Shown here: positions 1-6,777 of the stretch, in pieces
Numbering within the stretch: the first letter of the stretch is position 1
Layout: every line of letters starts with the position of its first letter
Origin: Verrucomicrobiota bacterium
GTDB taxonomy: Bacteria; Verrucomicrobiota; Verrucomicrobiia; Chthoniobacterales; UBA10450
Length of the DNA stretch: 10,209 nt
Assembly (NCBI GenBank): GCA_003219945.1
Contig: QHQV01000272.1
Coordinates: 1 to 10,209 of the forward strand
Direction: 5' to 3'
Translations under genes and position numbers: made by a program
Notes under the pieces: generated by a model
The model's input: only the letters and a program-made list of their open reading frames with translations
Databases searched by the model: none
What the model was told of the DNA's origin: nothing

Positions 1-2
1 TT

Positions 3-1604
3 GCTGATGGTATTCAGGATGAAATTCTGACGCGCTTGTCCAAAATCGCGGATCTAAAGGTAATCTCGCGCACGTCGACGCAACATTACAAAAGTGCTCC
101 GGAAAACGTGGCCGAGATCGCCAGGCAACTTGGGGTCGCCCACATCCTGGAAGGAAGTGTGCAAAAGAGCGGCGACGCCGTGCGTGTGAACGTGCAGCTG
201 ATTAAAGCCGCCAATGATTCCCATCTGTGGGCCGATACCTTTGATCGTAAACTGATCGACATCTTTTCGGTCGAGAGTGAGGTGGCCAAATCCATCCCCG
301 ATCAGTTGCGGGCGCGGCTCACCGGTCAGGAAGAGCAAGTCATCGCCGCCAAACCGACGGACAATCCTGAAGCTTACGATGCGTACCTGCGTGGGCTCGC
401 TTATACCCTGAAAGCTGCCGACACAACCACCAACGCTCTTGGCGCGCAGAAATATCTTAGAGAAGCAGTGCGCTTGGATCCGAAGTTCGCGCTTGCTTGG
501 GCGCTGCTGTCATACGTTGATGCGGCCAACTACCGCAACCAAGCTTTTCAACCAACGTTCGCGCTCCAGGAAGAGGCGCGGCAGGCAGCCGAAACCGCGC
601 TGACTGTTCAACCCAATCTCGGCGAGGCACTGCATGCCAAGGGATATTACCACTACGCCTGCCTGAAGGATTACGACACCGCGGTGCGTTACTTTGAGCA
701 AGCACGCCAGCTCCTGCCCAATAGCAGCCGGGTTCTTGAATCGCTGGCCTATTTGGAGCGGAGGCGAGGCCAGTGGGACCGGAGCGAGTCGTACTTCAAC
801 GAAGCCGAGTGGCTCGACCCGCGCAACCTTCACCTACTCACCCAGCACGCGATTACCTATATTCACCATCGTCGTTTACCCGAAGCACTGCGAAAGCTTG
901 ATCAGGTTCTAGATATTACGCCGGATGATCCCGATACCCTCTCGCAAAAGGCGGCTATCGCACAAGCTCAGGGCAATCTTCCGCGTGCTGCACTACTACT
1001 CGCTCCGCTCCAACCGCACGCCGACAACCCCTACGTCTTGGAAACGCAAGTTTACCAAGCGATCCTGGAGCGCCGCACCGCGCCTATAATCGCTCGACTC
1101 AAGGAAATATTAGCTAACCCTGAACCAACGTTAGGCTATATCAATGGCGAACTGCGCTTTTGGTTAGGCTGGGCGCAGGAAGTCGCCGGCGACCATTCCG
1201 CCGCCCAAGCGAGTTGGCGACAAGCGCGCAGCGAACTGGAACCCTTCCTCAAAGAACAGCCGGAAAATTCTTACCTCATTGGAGATCTCGCGCTCGTCAG
1301 TATGGGTCTCGGTGACAAAGCTGCCGCGTTGGCTCTGTCGGAGCGGGCGATGGCCGCGAATCCGATCGGGAAAGACCCCTTGACTGGTCCTTCGTCGCTC
1401 GAGATCCTCGCTCGGGTGGCGGCGCAGATGGGAGAGCCCGACCGCGCCATCGCCGCTTTACAGAAACTACTCTCGATCTCGTACGCCGGCCCTTTGGCTG
1501 GGGGCCCGCTCACTCCCGCGCTCCTCCAGCTCGATCCAATGTTCGATCCGCTCCGAAATGATCCGCGCTTCCAAAAGCTTGCCACTTCGCCTGCGCCGAA
1601 GTAG
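3..1604 (+). CDS. FlgO-like/TPR repeat protein, 5'-truncated by window edge
   Basis: The reading frame is already open at the first full codon (position 3, reading ADGIQDEILTRL...), so the true start lies left of the window. The TTG at 36 is only an internal codon. The first ~100 visible residues resemble the FlgO/TolB-N-like module that in many bacterial proteins follows a kinase, cyclase or DNA-binding N-terminus: a DEILTRLSKI helix, VISRTST, and LGVAHILEGSVQ. The motif NPEAYDAYLRG (from about 363) opens a long helical TPR-like solenoid, with recognisable units such as LGEALHAKGYYHYA...YFEQARQLLPN and LEYxxRRGxWDRSESYFNEAEWLDP-like spacing. The C-terminus (LDPMFDPLRNDPRFQKL) is the usual ending of this family, so the 3' end is intact. 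Likely a signalling or scaffold protein; its partner and its N-terminal domain cannot be read here. It ends 58 bp before the folB-like gene. Confidence 0.8.
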   Translation, partial: ADGIQDEILTRLSKIADLKVISRTSTQHYKSAPENVAEIARQLGVAHILEGSVQKSGDAVRVNVQLIKAANDSHLWADTFDRKLIDIFSVESEVAKSIPDQLRARLTGQEEQVIAAKPTDNPEAYDAYLRGLAYTLKAADTTTNALGAQKYLREAVRLDPKFALAWALLSYVDAANYRNQAFQPTFALQEEARQAAETALTVQPNLGEALHAKGYYHYACLKDYDTAVRYFEQARQLLPNSSRVLESLAYLERRRGQWDRSESYFNEAEWLDPRNLHLLTQHAITYIHHRRLPEALRKLDQVLDITPDDPDTLSQKAAIAQAQGNLPRAALLLAPLQPHADNPYVLETQVYQAILERRTAPIIARLKEILANPEPTLGYINGELRFWLGWAQEVAGDHSAAQASWRQARSELEPFLKEQPENSYLIGDLALVSMGLGDKAAALALSERAMAANPIGKDPLTGPSSLEILARVAAQMGEPDRAIAALQKLLSISYAGPLAGGPLTPALLQLDPMFDPLRNDPRFQKLATSPAPK

Positions 1605-1662
1605 ATGGCAGCTTTCGAACCAAAGGGTGTTGCTCTGAGTAGCAGTGCGGTAATCTTGCCAG

Positions 1663-2046
1663 ATGTCCAACGAATCCCACCTGTTTTCAGACGAAATTCA
1701 CATCGAGCAACTTGAGGTTTTCAGTCACATCGGAGTTCCGGAGGACGAACGCGCGAATCCGCAAAGATTGACTGTCACCATTTCGTTCTGGCCATCTCAG
1801 CCGACGCCCGACTTGGCTGACAACATTCGCCAAACCGTGAACTATTCAGCCGTTGCCGAAGAAACTAAGAACTTTGTGCGCGATCACTTGGTCAGCCTCA
1901 TTGAAACACTGGCGGATCGGCTTGCTGCGCATTTGCTGAAAACTTTCCCGATTCAAAAGGTCACGATTGAAATGCGGAAATTTGTTTTGGAGGACGCAAA
2001 ATATGTTTCCGTCACTGTCACCCGATCTGCTGCGTCGATTAATTAG
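1663..2046 (+). CDS. folB: Dihydroneopterin aldolase (FolB family)
   Basis: A 127-residue protein, the usual size for FolB, which converts 7,8-dihydroneopterin to 6-hydroxymethyl-dihydropterin and glycolaldehyde in cytosolic folate synthesis. The family landmarks are all present: an N-terminal strand IHIEQLEVFSHIGV, the acid in DER (E29, matching E21/E22 of characterised enzymes), the tyrosine in VNYSAV (Y61), the substrate-anchoring IE pair in SLIETLADRLA (E81), and a late lysine in MRKF (K106) at the catalytic lysine position. The lysine is followed by F rather than the usual P, and the next loop is about one residue shorter than in E. coli FolB. The ATG at 1663 is used although no clear Shine-Dalgarno precedes it; the ~10 residues before the first strand are typical. 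No other folate gene is nearby. FolX-type epimerase activity is a less likely alternative. Confidence 0.85.
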   Translation: MSNESHLFSDEIHIEQLEVFSHIGVPEDERANPQRLTVTISFWPSQPTPDLADNIRQTVNYSAVAEETKNFVRDHLVSLIETLADRLAAHLLKTFPIQKVTIEMRKFVLEDAKYVSVTVTRSAASIN

Positions 2047-2082
2047 GAACGAGCTGATCAAACGTCGGAGAGCAAATTGTAA

Positions 2083-2152
2083 GGGCGCTTGTACCAAGCG
2101 CCCAGGCGTTTGACACAAACCGCCGCTACAGCTTGCCGCTGAAGACAGCGGC
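2083..2152. repeat. Three consecutive stem-loops in the folB-nudix spacer
   Basis: The 121-bp spacer between the folB-like and Nudix genes holds three inverted repeats in a row. The first is a perfect 9-bp stem with a 3-nt loop (2083-2091 with 2095-2103, GGGCGCTTG/CAAGCGCCC). The second is a 7-bp stem with one bulged C (2105-2111 with 2117-2124, loop GACAC). The third is a perfect 6-bp stem (2135-2140 with 2147-2152, loop GAAGAC). None is followed by a T-run, so a classical intrinsic terminator is not supported. The cluster could be a dispersed intergenic repeat, a transcript-stabilising or attenuating structure, or both. The structures are read directly; the function is inference. Confidence 0.6.
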
Positions 2153-2167
2153 CACTACAATTGCCAG

Positions 2168-2755
2168 ATGAAAGGCGGTAATTGGAAAACGATCTCTAGC
2201 GAGCGGCACTTCGTCGATCGGAATCTCGAAGTTGTGACCGATCGTGTGCAATCACCCGCACGGCCAGACCCCCGGACATGGACAGTGGTCTATCGCAAAG
2301 CAGCGGTTGTAGTAGCACCGATGACGCGCGACGGCAAAATCATCTTGATTCGTCAGGAACGAATCCCGATCCGACAGGCAATTTGGGAGATGCCATCGGG
2401 TCAGATTGACGATGATAATGCCGACCAGGACAGAATTAAGGATGTCGCGCTGCGCGAACTTCGGGAAGAAACCGGCTATGAGTTAGCCCCAGGCGGAGAG
2501 CTTGTCCCGTTAGGCCATTACTTCTCTTCACCGGGATTTACGGATGAACGCGGCTATCTGTTTCTAGCTCGTTCGATTCAGCCGTGTGCGGAAGGCCCGA
2601 GCCGAGAAGAAGGCGAATCGATTCTCGATTGCCGCCAATTTACTGTTGCTGAAATTCGTCGCATGATCGCGGACAACGAGATTTGCGACGCTAACACACT
2701 CGGCATCTGCGCCACGCTCGCCGCTCGCGGTCTTCTGTCGCTAGCGCCGCGCTGA
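2168..2755 (+). CDS. Nudix hydrolase, ADP-ribose pyrophosphatase-like
   Basis: A 195-residue cytosolic Nudix protein. The Nudix helix is clear: RELREETGYEL (residues 96-106) supplies the REUXEEXGU core whose glutamates bind the catalytic divalent metal. Upstream, WEMPSGQID (73-81) is the typical E-x-P-x-G turn. The spacing from this Gly to the REL core is about four residues longer than the canonical 23-residue box (D/N-rich stretch 81-88). Downstream, SSPGFTDERGYLFLA matches the ADP-ribose pyrophosphatase signature, a proline about 16 residues after the box followed by an acidic residue. The likely reaction is ADP-ribose, or a related NDP-sugar, to AMP plus ribose-5-phosphate. The N-terminal region (VVYRKAAVVVAP) is the usual beta platform. 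It ends 12 bp before tatC and probably opens the operon. The exact substrate is not fixed by sequence. Confidence 0.85.
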   Translation: MKGGNWKTISSERHFVDRNLEVVTDRVQSPARPDPRTWTVVYRKAAVVVAPMTRDGKIILIRQERIPIRQAIWEMPSGQIDDDNADQDRIKDVALRELREETGYELAPGGELVPLGHYFSSPGFTDERGYLFLARSIQPCAEGPSREEGESILDCRQFTVAEIRRMIADNEICDANTLGICATLAARGLLSLAPR

Positions 2756-2767
2756 GCTTCCGGTTCG

Positions 2768-3550
2768 ATGGCTCTCCGAGACATTTTTAAATTTCGTGAT
2801 CCGCCGGAAACCGAAACGTCGAAACCGTTTCTTGAGCATCTCGAAGACTTGCGGTGGACCATCGTGAAGATGGCTCTCACCCTTGGGGTAACCATGATTG
2901 TTTGTTTCGCGTTTCGCTCGACGCTGGTGCGCATTATCCAGGCGCCGCTTAACCATCTCGGATCACAAGTCGGAACGCTCAAGGCGCTCGGGATCACAGA
3001 TTCGATCGTAATTTCATTTCATCTGGCGTTTTACGCCGGGATCGTTCTCTCGTTTCCGCTGCTGCTGTATTTTCTGGCGGAATTTGTTTTGCCGGCGCTC
3101 ACGGTCTTAGAAAAACGTTTTCTGTTTCCAGCGATTGTCGTCAGTTTCGCGCTGTTCCTGCTTGGTGTGCTGGTTTGCTATTTTTGGTTGCTGCCGAAAA
3201 CGATTCTTTTTTTCTTTCGCGACACCCAATCGCTCGGCTGGGCGCCAACGTGGACGGTGCAGCAGTATTACTCGTTTGTTACTCGATTCACGATTGGGTT
3301 TGGTCTCGCGTTTGAATTGCCGGTCGTCGTGCTGGCGCTGGTCCGATTCGGGCTGATCACCTACCGATTTATGGCGCGCACTCGCCCCTATGCCGTCGTG
3401 CTCATCTTTATTCTGGCAACAATCATCACGCCGACGCCTGATATTCTGACTTTGGTCGCCATGGCGCTGCCGATGTGTCTGCTGTACGAAAGCTGCATCT
3501 GGATCGCATGGCTGATGGAGCGCCGCGCATCGAAGCGGATCGCCAGTTAA
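2768..3550 (+). CDS. tatC: Sec-independent protein translocase subunit TatC
   Basis: A 260-residue polytopic inner-membrane protein, the normal TatC length, with six predicted hydrophobic segments (about 32-50, 80-108, 118-142, 170-192, 208-220, 226-246). TatC is the receptor for twin-arginine signal peptides and works with TatA/TatB to export folded proteins. Landmarks: FLEHLEDLR before TM1 (21-29), the FYAGIVLSFPLLLYFLAEF helix leading to PALTVLEKR (E115, like E. coli E103), FGLAFELPV (E183, like E170) and TPTPDILT (D225, like D211). The acidic residue matching E. coli E15 is Asp (D27) rather than Glu, a conservative change. No tatA or tatB is in the window, so they must be encoded elsewhere. 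It is 12 bp downstream of the Nudix gene and 4 bp upstream of the prepilin peptidase, consistent with co-transcription. Confidence 0.95.
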   Translation: MALRDIFKFRDPPETETSKPFLEHLEDLRWTIVKMALTLGVTMIVCFAFRSTLVRIIQAPLNHLGSQVGTLKALGITDSIVISFHLAFYAGIVLSFPLLLYFLAEFVLPALTVLEKRFLFPAIVVSFALFLLGVLVCYFWLLPKTILFFFRDTQSLGWAPTWTVQQYYSFVTRFTIGFGLAFELPVVVLALVRFGLITYRFMARTRPYAVVLIFILATIITPTPDILTLVAMALPMCLLYESCIWIAWLMERRASKRIAS

Positions 3551-3554
3551 TCGC

Positions 3555-4649
3555 GTGCAGCATTCCACTCAGGATATTCTCTTCAGCACGTTTGCCTTCG
3601 CTCTCGGCACGACGGTTGGCTCGTTTTTGAACGTTTGCATCTACCGCTGGCCGGTCGATCTCTCCATCAACCGGCCCCATCGATCGTTTTGTCCGCAGTG
3701 TAAACACCCTATTCCGTGGCACCACAATCTTCCATTGATCAGTTGGCTTGCGCTTGGCGGCCGATGCGCAAATTGCAGGGCAAAAATTTCGTTCCGATAT
3801 TTTGCGGTGGAACTGGTTACCGCAGTTCTGTTCCTTGCGATCTGGCAAAGGTTCCCATGGCAGGTGGCGATTGCGTACTGGATTTTCGTTTCATTCCTGA
3901 TCATCGGAACGTTTATCGATTTTGAGCATTTCATTATTCCGGACCGCGTAACAATCGGCGGAACAATCGCGGGGGTGGCTTGCAGCGTTGTTGTTCCAGC
4001 TTTGATGCAGACAAATTCGCGCGTCGCAGCCGGTATTCGCGCCACGCTAGCCGCGGCGCTCGGCTACGTCATTCTTTTGATCGTTCTCGAAGCGGGAAAG
4101 ATTGCTTTCGGAAGAAAACGGATCGCGTTCGACGCGCCGACGCCGTTCACTTGGACAAAACACGACGACGACGCCGATTTCATCGTGGGCACTGAAGAGA
4201 GTCTGTGGAGCGAATATTTCGCCCGCGAAAAAGATCGCCTGCTGCTCCGGTGCGATGAAGTTCGGATCGACGATCGCGAATATGGAAACGTGACGCTGGA
4301 TTTTCGTTACGATCGCGTGAACGCGGATGGCCACGTGCTAATGCTCGATGATGTAACGCACATTTCCGGTGTTACGCGCGAGTTGGTCATTCCGCGCGAG
4401 GCAATGGGACGCGGTGACCTGAAATTTCTTGCCGCGATCGGTGCATTCCTCGGGTGGCGCGCGGCGTTATTCAGCTTGTTTGCCGGATCACTTCTCGGTT
4501 CAGTGATCGGCTTGGTTACCCTTGTCGTCGGAAAACCTGTTTGGTCAGCCAAATTACCTTTCGGGCCTTATCTGGCATTCGGCGCACTGACCTGGATGTT
4601 TTTTGGCGAAATCGTTCTGCACTGGTACGGCACGCTGCTCCGCCCGTGA
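3555..4649 (+). CDS. pilD: Prepilin peptidase (type IV, PilD/GspO family) with large insert
   Basis: An integral-membrane aspartyl protease that cleaves, and usually N-methylates, type IV pilin and type II secretion pseudopilin precursors. The N-terminal GTTVGSFLNVCIYRWP motif (18-33) and the two CxxC pairs (C46/C49, C71/C74) form the zinc-binding cytoplasmic domain linked to methylation. The catalytic aspartates are D122 in GTFIDFEHFIIPD and D288 in AMGRGDLKF. At 364 residues it is about 80-130 longer than usual: residues ~186-283 form a soluble, acidic insert (PTPFTW, DDDADF, DVTHISGV) between the helix after D122 and the second Asp motif. The GTG start at 3555 is 4 bp after the tatC stop and gives the standard short lead before TM1. 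No pilin gene is nearby, so substrates are encoded elsewhere. The peptidase identity is firm; the insert's role is unknown. Confidence 0.93.
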   Translation: MQHSTQDILFSTFAFALGTTVGSFLNVCIYRWPVDLSINRPHRSFCPQCKHPIPWHHNLPLISWLALGGRCANCRAKISFRYFAVELVTAVLFLAIWQRFPWQVAIAYWIFVSFLIIGTFIDFEHFIIPDRVTIGGTIAGVACSVVVPALMQTNSRVAAGIRATLAAALGYVILLIVLEAGKIAFGRKRIAFDAPTPFTWTKHDDDADFIVGTEESLWSEYFAREKDRLLLRCDEVRIDDREYGNVTLDFRYDRVNADGHVLMLDDVTHISGVTRELVIPREAMGRGDLKFLAAIGAFLGWRAALFSLFAGSLLGSVIGLVTLVVGKPVWSAKLPFGPYLAFGALTWMFFGEIVLHWYGTLLRP

Positions 4650-4661
4650 TGCAATTGCATC
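4648..4661. repeat. Perfect 14-bp palindrome at the prepilin peptidase stop
   Basis: GATGCAATTGCATC is identical to its reverse complement and overlaps the TGA stop of the prepilin peptidase (4647-4649). It lies about 40 bp before the start of the next gene. As a DNA palindrome without a loop it would fit a dimeric regulator half-site pair better than an RNA terminator, and no T-run follows. A chance palindrome of this length cannot be excluded from one copy. Confidence 0.3.
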
Positions 4662-4698
4662 CCCAGCCCTGAGTGCGATGAGCCTCGCGGGTTAGAGG

Positions 4699-5250
4699 TT
4701 GACGACACCAGATCTCGAACAAGTACTGTCAGAAATGGATTTTCCTTCCGGGCCGTGGACTGGTTTTTACAATTACGGCCGCACCACGCGCAAACATCGG
4801 ATGGATCTCGTACTGACTTTCGCTGATCACACAGTTTCAGGCGAGGGAAGCGACGACATCGGCCAATTCCTTATTACTGGCCGTTTCGACGAGACAAACG
4901 GCGAGTGCTACTGGACAAAGGTTTACATCGCCGGCCACGACGTTTACTATCGCGGGTTTCGCGAGGGCAAAGGGATTTGGGGATTATGGGAATTGCCGAG
5001 CGAGTCAGGCGGCTTTCACATCTGGCCGCTTGGAGAGGGCGAAGGCGAACAGGATTATGAGAGCGCAGAAGAGCCCGCGCCAGTGGAAGCAGTTGCGGTG
5101 GAAACGCCGCCGGAGTCAACGACCCCGGCTACAGCGGCACTCGGCCCGCGCAGTATCAAAACGAGATTGATTAGCTCGCACTTACACCAGCGACGCAGTC
5201 CGCGTAAAATTTGTTTGCCAAGGCGTAAGTCGGGAACGAATCCGTCGTAA
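4699..5250 (+). CDS. Unrecognised protein with W/G-rich beta domain and acidic tail
   Basis: I do not recognise a named family. The TTG start at 4699 follows an in-frame TAG at 4693 with GAGG immediately before it. The in-frame ATG at 4735 is equally possible and begins right at the conserved-looking part (MDFPSGPWTGFYNYG). The compact domain spans residues ~13-115: GPWTGFYNYG, a MDLVLTF strand, VSGEGSDDIGQFLITGRFD, WTKVYIAGHDVYYRG, GIWGLWE, GGFHIWPLGEGEG. Its alternating Gly/aromatic strands suggest a small beta-barrel or sandwich. No signal peptide or membrane helix is seen. After ~116 the chain turns acidic, then Pro/Thr/Ala-rich, then abruptly Arg/Lys-rich. That last part overlaps the opposite-strand halogenase gene and may not be native. 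It sits 49 bp after the prepilin peptidase, same strand, probably the operon's last gene. Confidence 0.65.
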   Translation: MTTPDLEQVLSEMDFPSGPWTGFYNYGRTTRKHRMDLVLTFADHTVSGEGSDDIGQFLITGRFDETNGECYWTKVYIAGHDVYYRGFREGKGIWGLWELPSESGGFHIWPLGEGEGEQDYESAEEPAPVEAVAVETPPESTTPATAALGPRSIKTRLISSHLHQRRSPRKICLPRRKSGTNPS

Positions 5251-6632
5251 AGTTCGCGCCAGCCCGCGTTTCTTTTTCCGTAGTAGCCAGTCACCCATCT
5301 GCGGTTTGCGAGAGCCACAAGCCGGCGATTGTAAAAGTTCATCACGTTCCGGGCAAATCTGCCTCCTTTCCCAGCGAAGGGCAGATTAAGAAACGCGCAT
5401 TCCGGATCGCGATAGACTGGTCGAACTAAGCCGGTGTAATAACTGCTCACATCGAGAAGCAGCGCCGCTGAGGTTAAGTCTGCGTCGCCCATGTAATAAT
5501 ATTTGTCCTTGTACAGACTCTCGAACCAGGAACGGTAAGTAATCGGATATTGTTGGTTGTAATGATGTAGTCGCTCGGCGACGTCTTCGCCCTTAAGGCT
5601 GAGCGCCAGCAAATCCGCCACGTAGTAGGAAGTGTAAGAACAAAAATCGAGACCCGGACTGTAAAGCGGATCGATGAATCCGGCGGCATCGCCCACCATC
5701 GCCCAACCGTCATCGCAAACTTTTTCGCTATGATACGGCAGCATCGAAAGCGCGTGCACGTCGCCTTCGATCACTTTTGCTACGGCGAAGAATTCGCGAC
5801 CGACGGGGTTGTTCAGAATGTGCGCGTGCAATCGTTTTCCCAACGTTGGTCCCTCTGGAAATTTGAAAATGCGACTGTCGTAAACGATACCGGCGCTGAC
5901 ATCGCCGCCCTGTAACGGAATGATCCAGACCCACCAGCCGCGCCCGAAAAGATGGTTCGTGGCCCACTCGCGTCCGGTTCGACAAGAGTTCGCATAATCG
6001 GGAAAACGTTCGCGCCATTCGTAGCTGTCCCATTCTTTGACGCCGCTGAACCGCGCCCAGACCGCGTTGATCGGGTGTTCGGTATTCGGTCGAAAATATC
6101 CTAGCTTTCGCGCGAACATCGCCGCGCGACCTGTAGCATCAATAATCCAGCGGGAGGTAGCTGTGCGCTCGGCGCCATCGACAACAGCGCTTACTCTTTG
6201 CCCATTGCCGCCGTTTAGTTCAAAGCTTGTGACCTTTGCGGGGCGCCATAAATCGCAGCCCGCGTTACGGGCGAGGTGAAGCAGGTGCGAATCGAGCTTC
6301 GCGCGGTCCACTTGAAAACCAGGCAGTCGACTCTGATAACGTGTGCCGATCTCAACACAATCATCAAACGGTTGATCGGGCCGGTTTGAAAACCAGAGGC
6401 GCAATCCCTGTTTCGGCAACTGATGATGACCGAGATAATGCGTCAGACCCAAGATCCGTGTCATATAACAACTGCTCACCTCGGTAGTCGATTCACCCAC
6501 CTTGCGATCGAACGCAGCTCCCTTTTCGATGATCAGGACACGCGCTTCGGGGCGTTTGCGTTTTAGCATGAGCGCGCTTGCCGCGCCGGAAAACGCGCCC
6601 CCGATGATCACGACGTCGTAATCGAAATTCAT
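5055..6632 (-). CDS. Flavin-dependent halogenase-like monooxygenase
   Basis: A 525-residue FAD enzyme of the tryptophan-halogenase-like superfamily. It has an N-terminal Rossmann motif (DYDVVIIGGAFSG, 4-16), then GEST (46-49), and a lysine in LPKQG (K74) near where the catalytic lysine of halogenases falls. WVWIIP (234-239) matches the WxWxIP halogenase signature, and GDAAGFIDP (314-322) is the second FAD motif. True halogenases use FADH2, O2 and chloride or bromide to make HOX; some relatives are only hydroxylases. No flavin reductase, carrier protein or biosynthetic cluster is nearby, so the substrate is unknown. The Ser/Ala/Gly/Thr-rich C-terminus after ~RRWCK (about 5181) lies antisense to the unknown + gene and looks non-native. 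The ATG at 6632 gives the usual short lead to the Rossmann strand. It is transcribed divergently from nagA. Confidence 0.85.
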   Translation of the reverse strand: MNFDYDVVIIGGAFSGAASALMLKRKRPEARVLIIEKGAAFDRKVGESTTEVSSCYMTRILGLTHYLGHHQLPKQGLRLWFSNRPDQPFDDCVEIGTRYQSRLPGFQVDRAKLDSHLLHLARNAGCDLWRPAKVTSFELNGGNGQRVSAVVDGAERTATSRWIIDATGRAAMFARKLGYFRPNTEHPINAVWARFSGVKEWDSYEWRERFPDYANSCRTGREWATNHLFGRGWWVWIIPLQGGDVSAGIVYDSRIFKFPEGPTLGKRLHAHILNNPVGREFFAVAKVIEGDVHALSMLPYHSEKVCDDGWAMVGDAAGFIDPLYSPGLDFCSYTSYYVADLLALSLKGEDVAERLHHYNQQYPITYRSWFESLYKDKYYYMGDADLTSAALLLDVSSYYTGLVRPVYRDPECAFLNLPFAGKGGRFARNVMNFYNRRLVALANRRWVTGYYGKRNAGWRELYDGFVPDLRLGKQILRGLRRWCKCELINLVLILRGPSAAVAGVVDSGGVSTATASTGAGSSALS

Positions 6633-6777
6633 CGCTCGAAGAGGATGGCCTCTTTACCGCTCCAGAGCAAGAGCGTGAGTGACGCAGACAATCCTGTTTG
6701 CGAGCAATGTCACGATCGCCAGCGACTATTTCGATTGAGCCTTCATCGCCATGCAGCCAGGATACCTGCACCACGAA
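6633..6777. promoter_or_regulatory. Divergent halogenase/nagA intergenic region
   Basis: About 120-145 bp (depending on the nagA start) separate the two divergent start codons, so promoters for both must lie here or just inside the genes. I see no convincing -35/-10 pair. One short inverted repeat is visible: AAGAGG (6639-6644) and CCTCTT (6649-6654) with a 4-nt loop. In the halogenase mRNA it would form a hairpin 7 nt before the start codon and would contain the only purine-rich AAGAGG stretch. It could modulate translation, but a 6-bp stem alone is weak evidence. Confidence 0.35.

Noticed and set aside
1605-1662. Possible terminator between the TPR gene and folB
   Set aside because: Only weak, interrupted complementarity (around GCTCTGAGTAGC) and no T-run.
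1656-2170. The identical 10-mer TTGCCAGATG ends in the start codon of both folB (1656-1665) and the Nudix gene (2161-2170)
   Set aside because: It has no Shine-Dalgarno complementarity beyond CCAG and does not extend further; two copies 500 bp apart are more likely chance than a translation signal.
3107-3568. 153-codon - strand frame opposite tatC
   Set aside because: Its Gln/Arg/Asp-rich translation is the antisense image of hydrophobic TatC helices; no independent support.
6639-6654. AAGAGG-ATGG-CCTCTT hairpin just upstream of the halogenase start
   Set aside because: A 6-bp stem is too short to claim a riboregulator; noted in the intergenic entry only.
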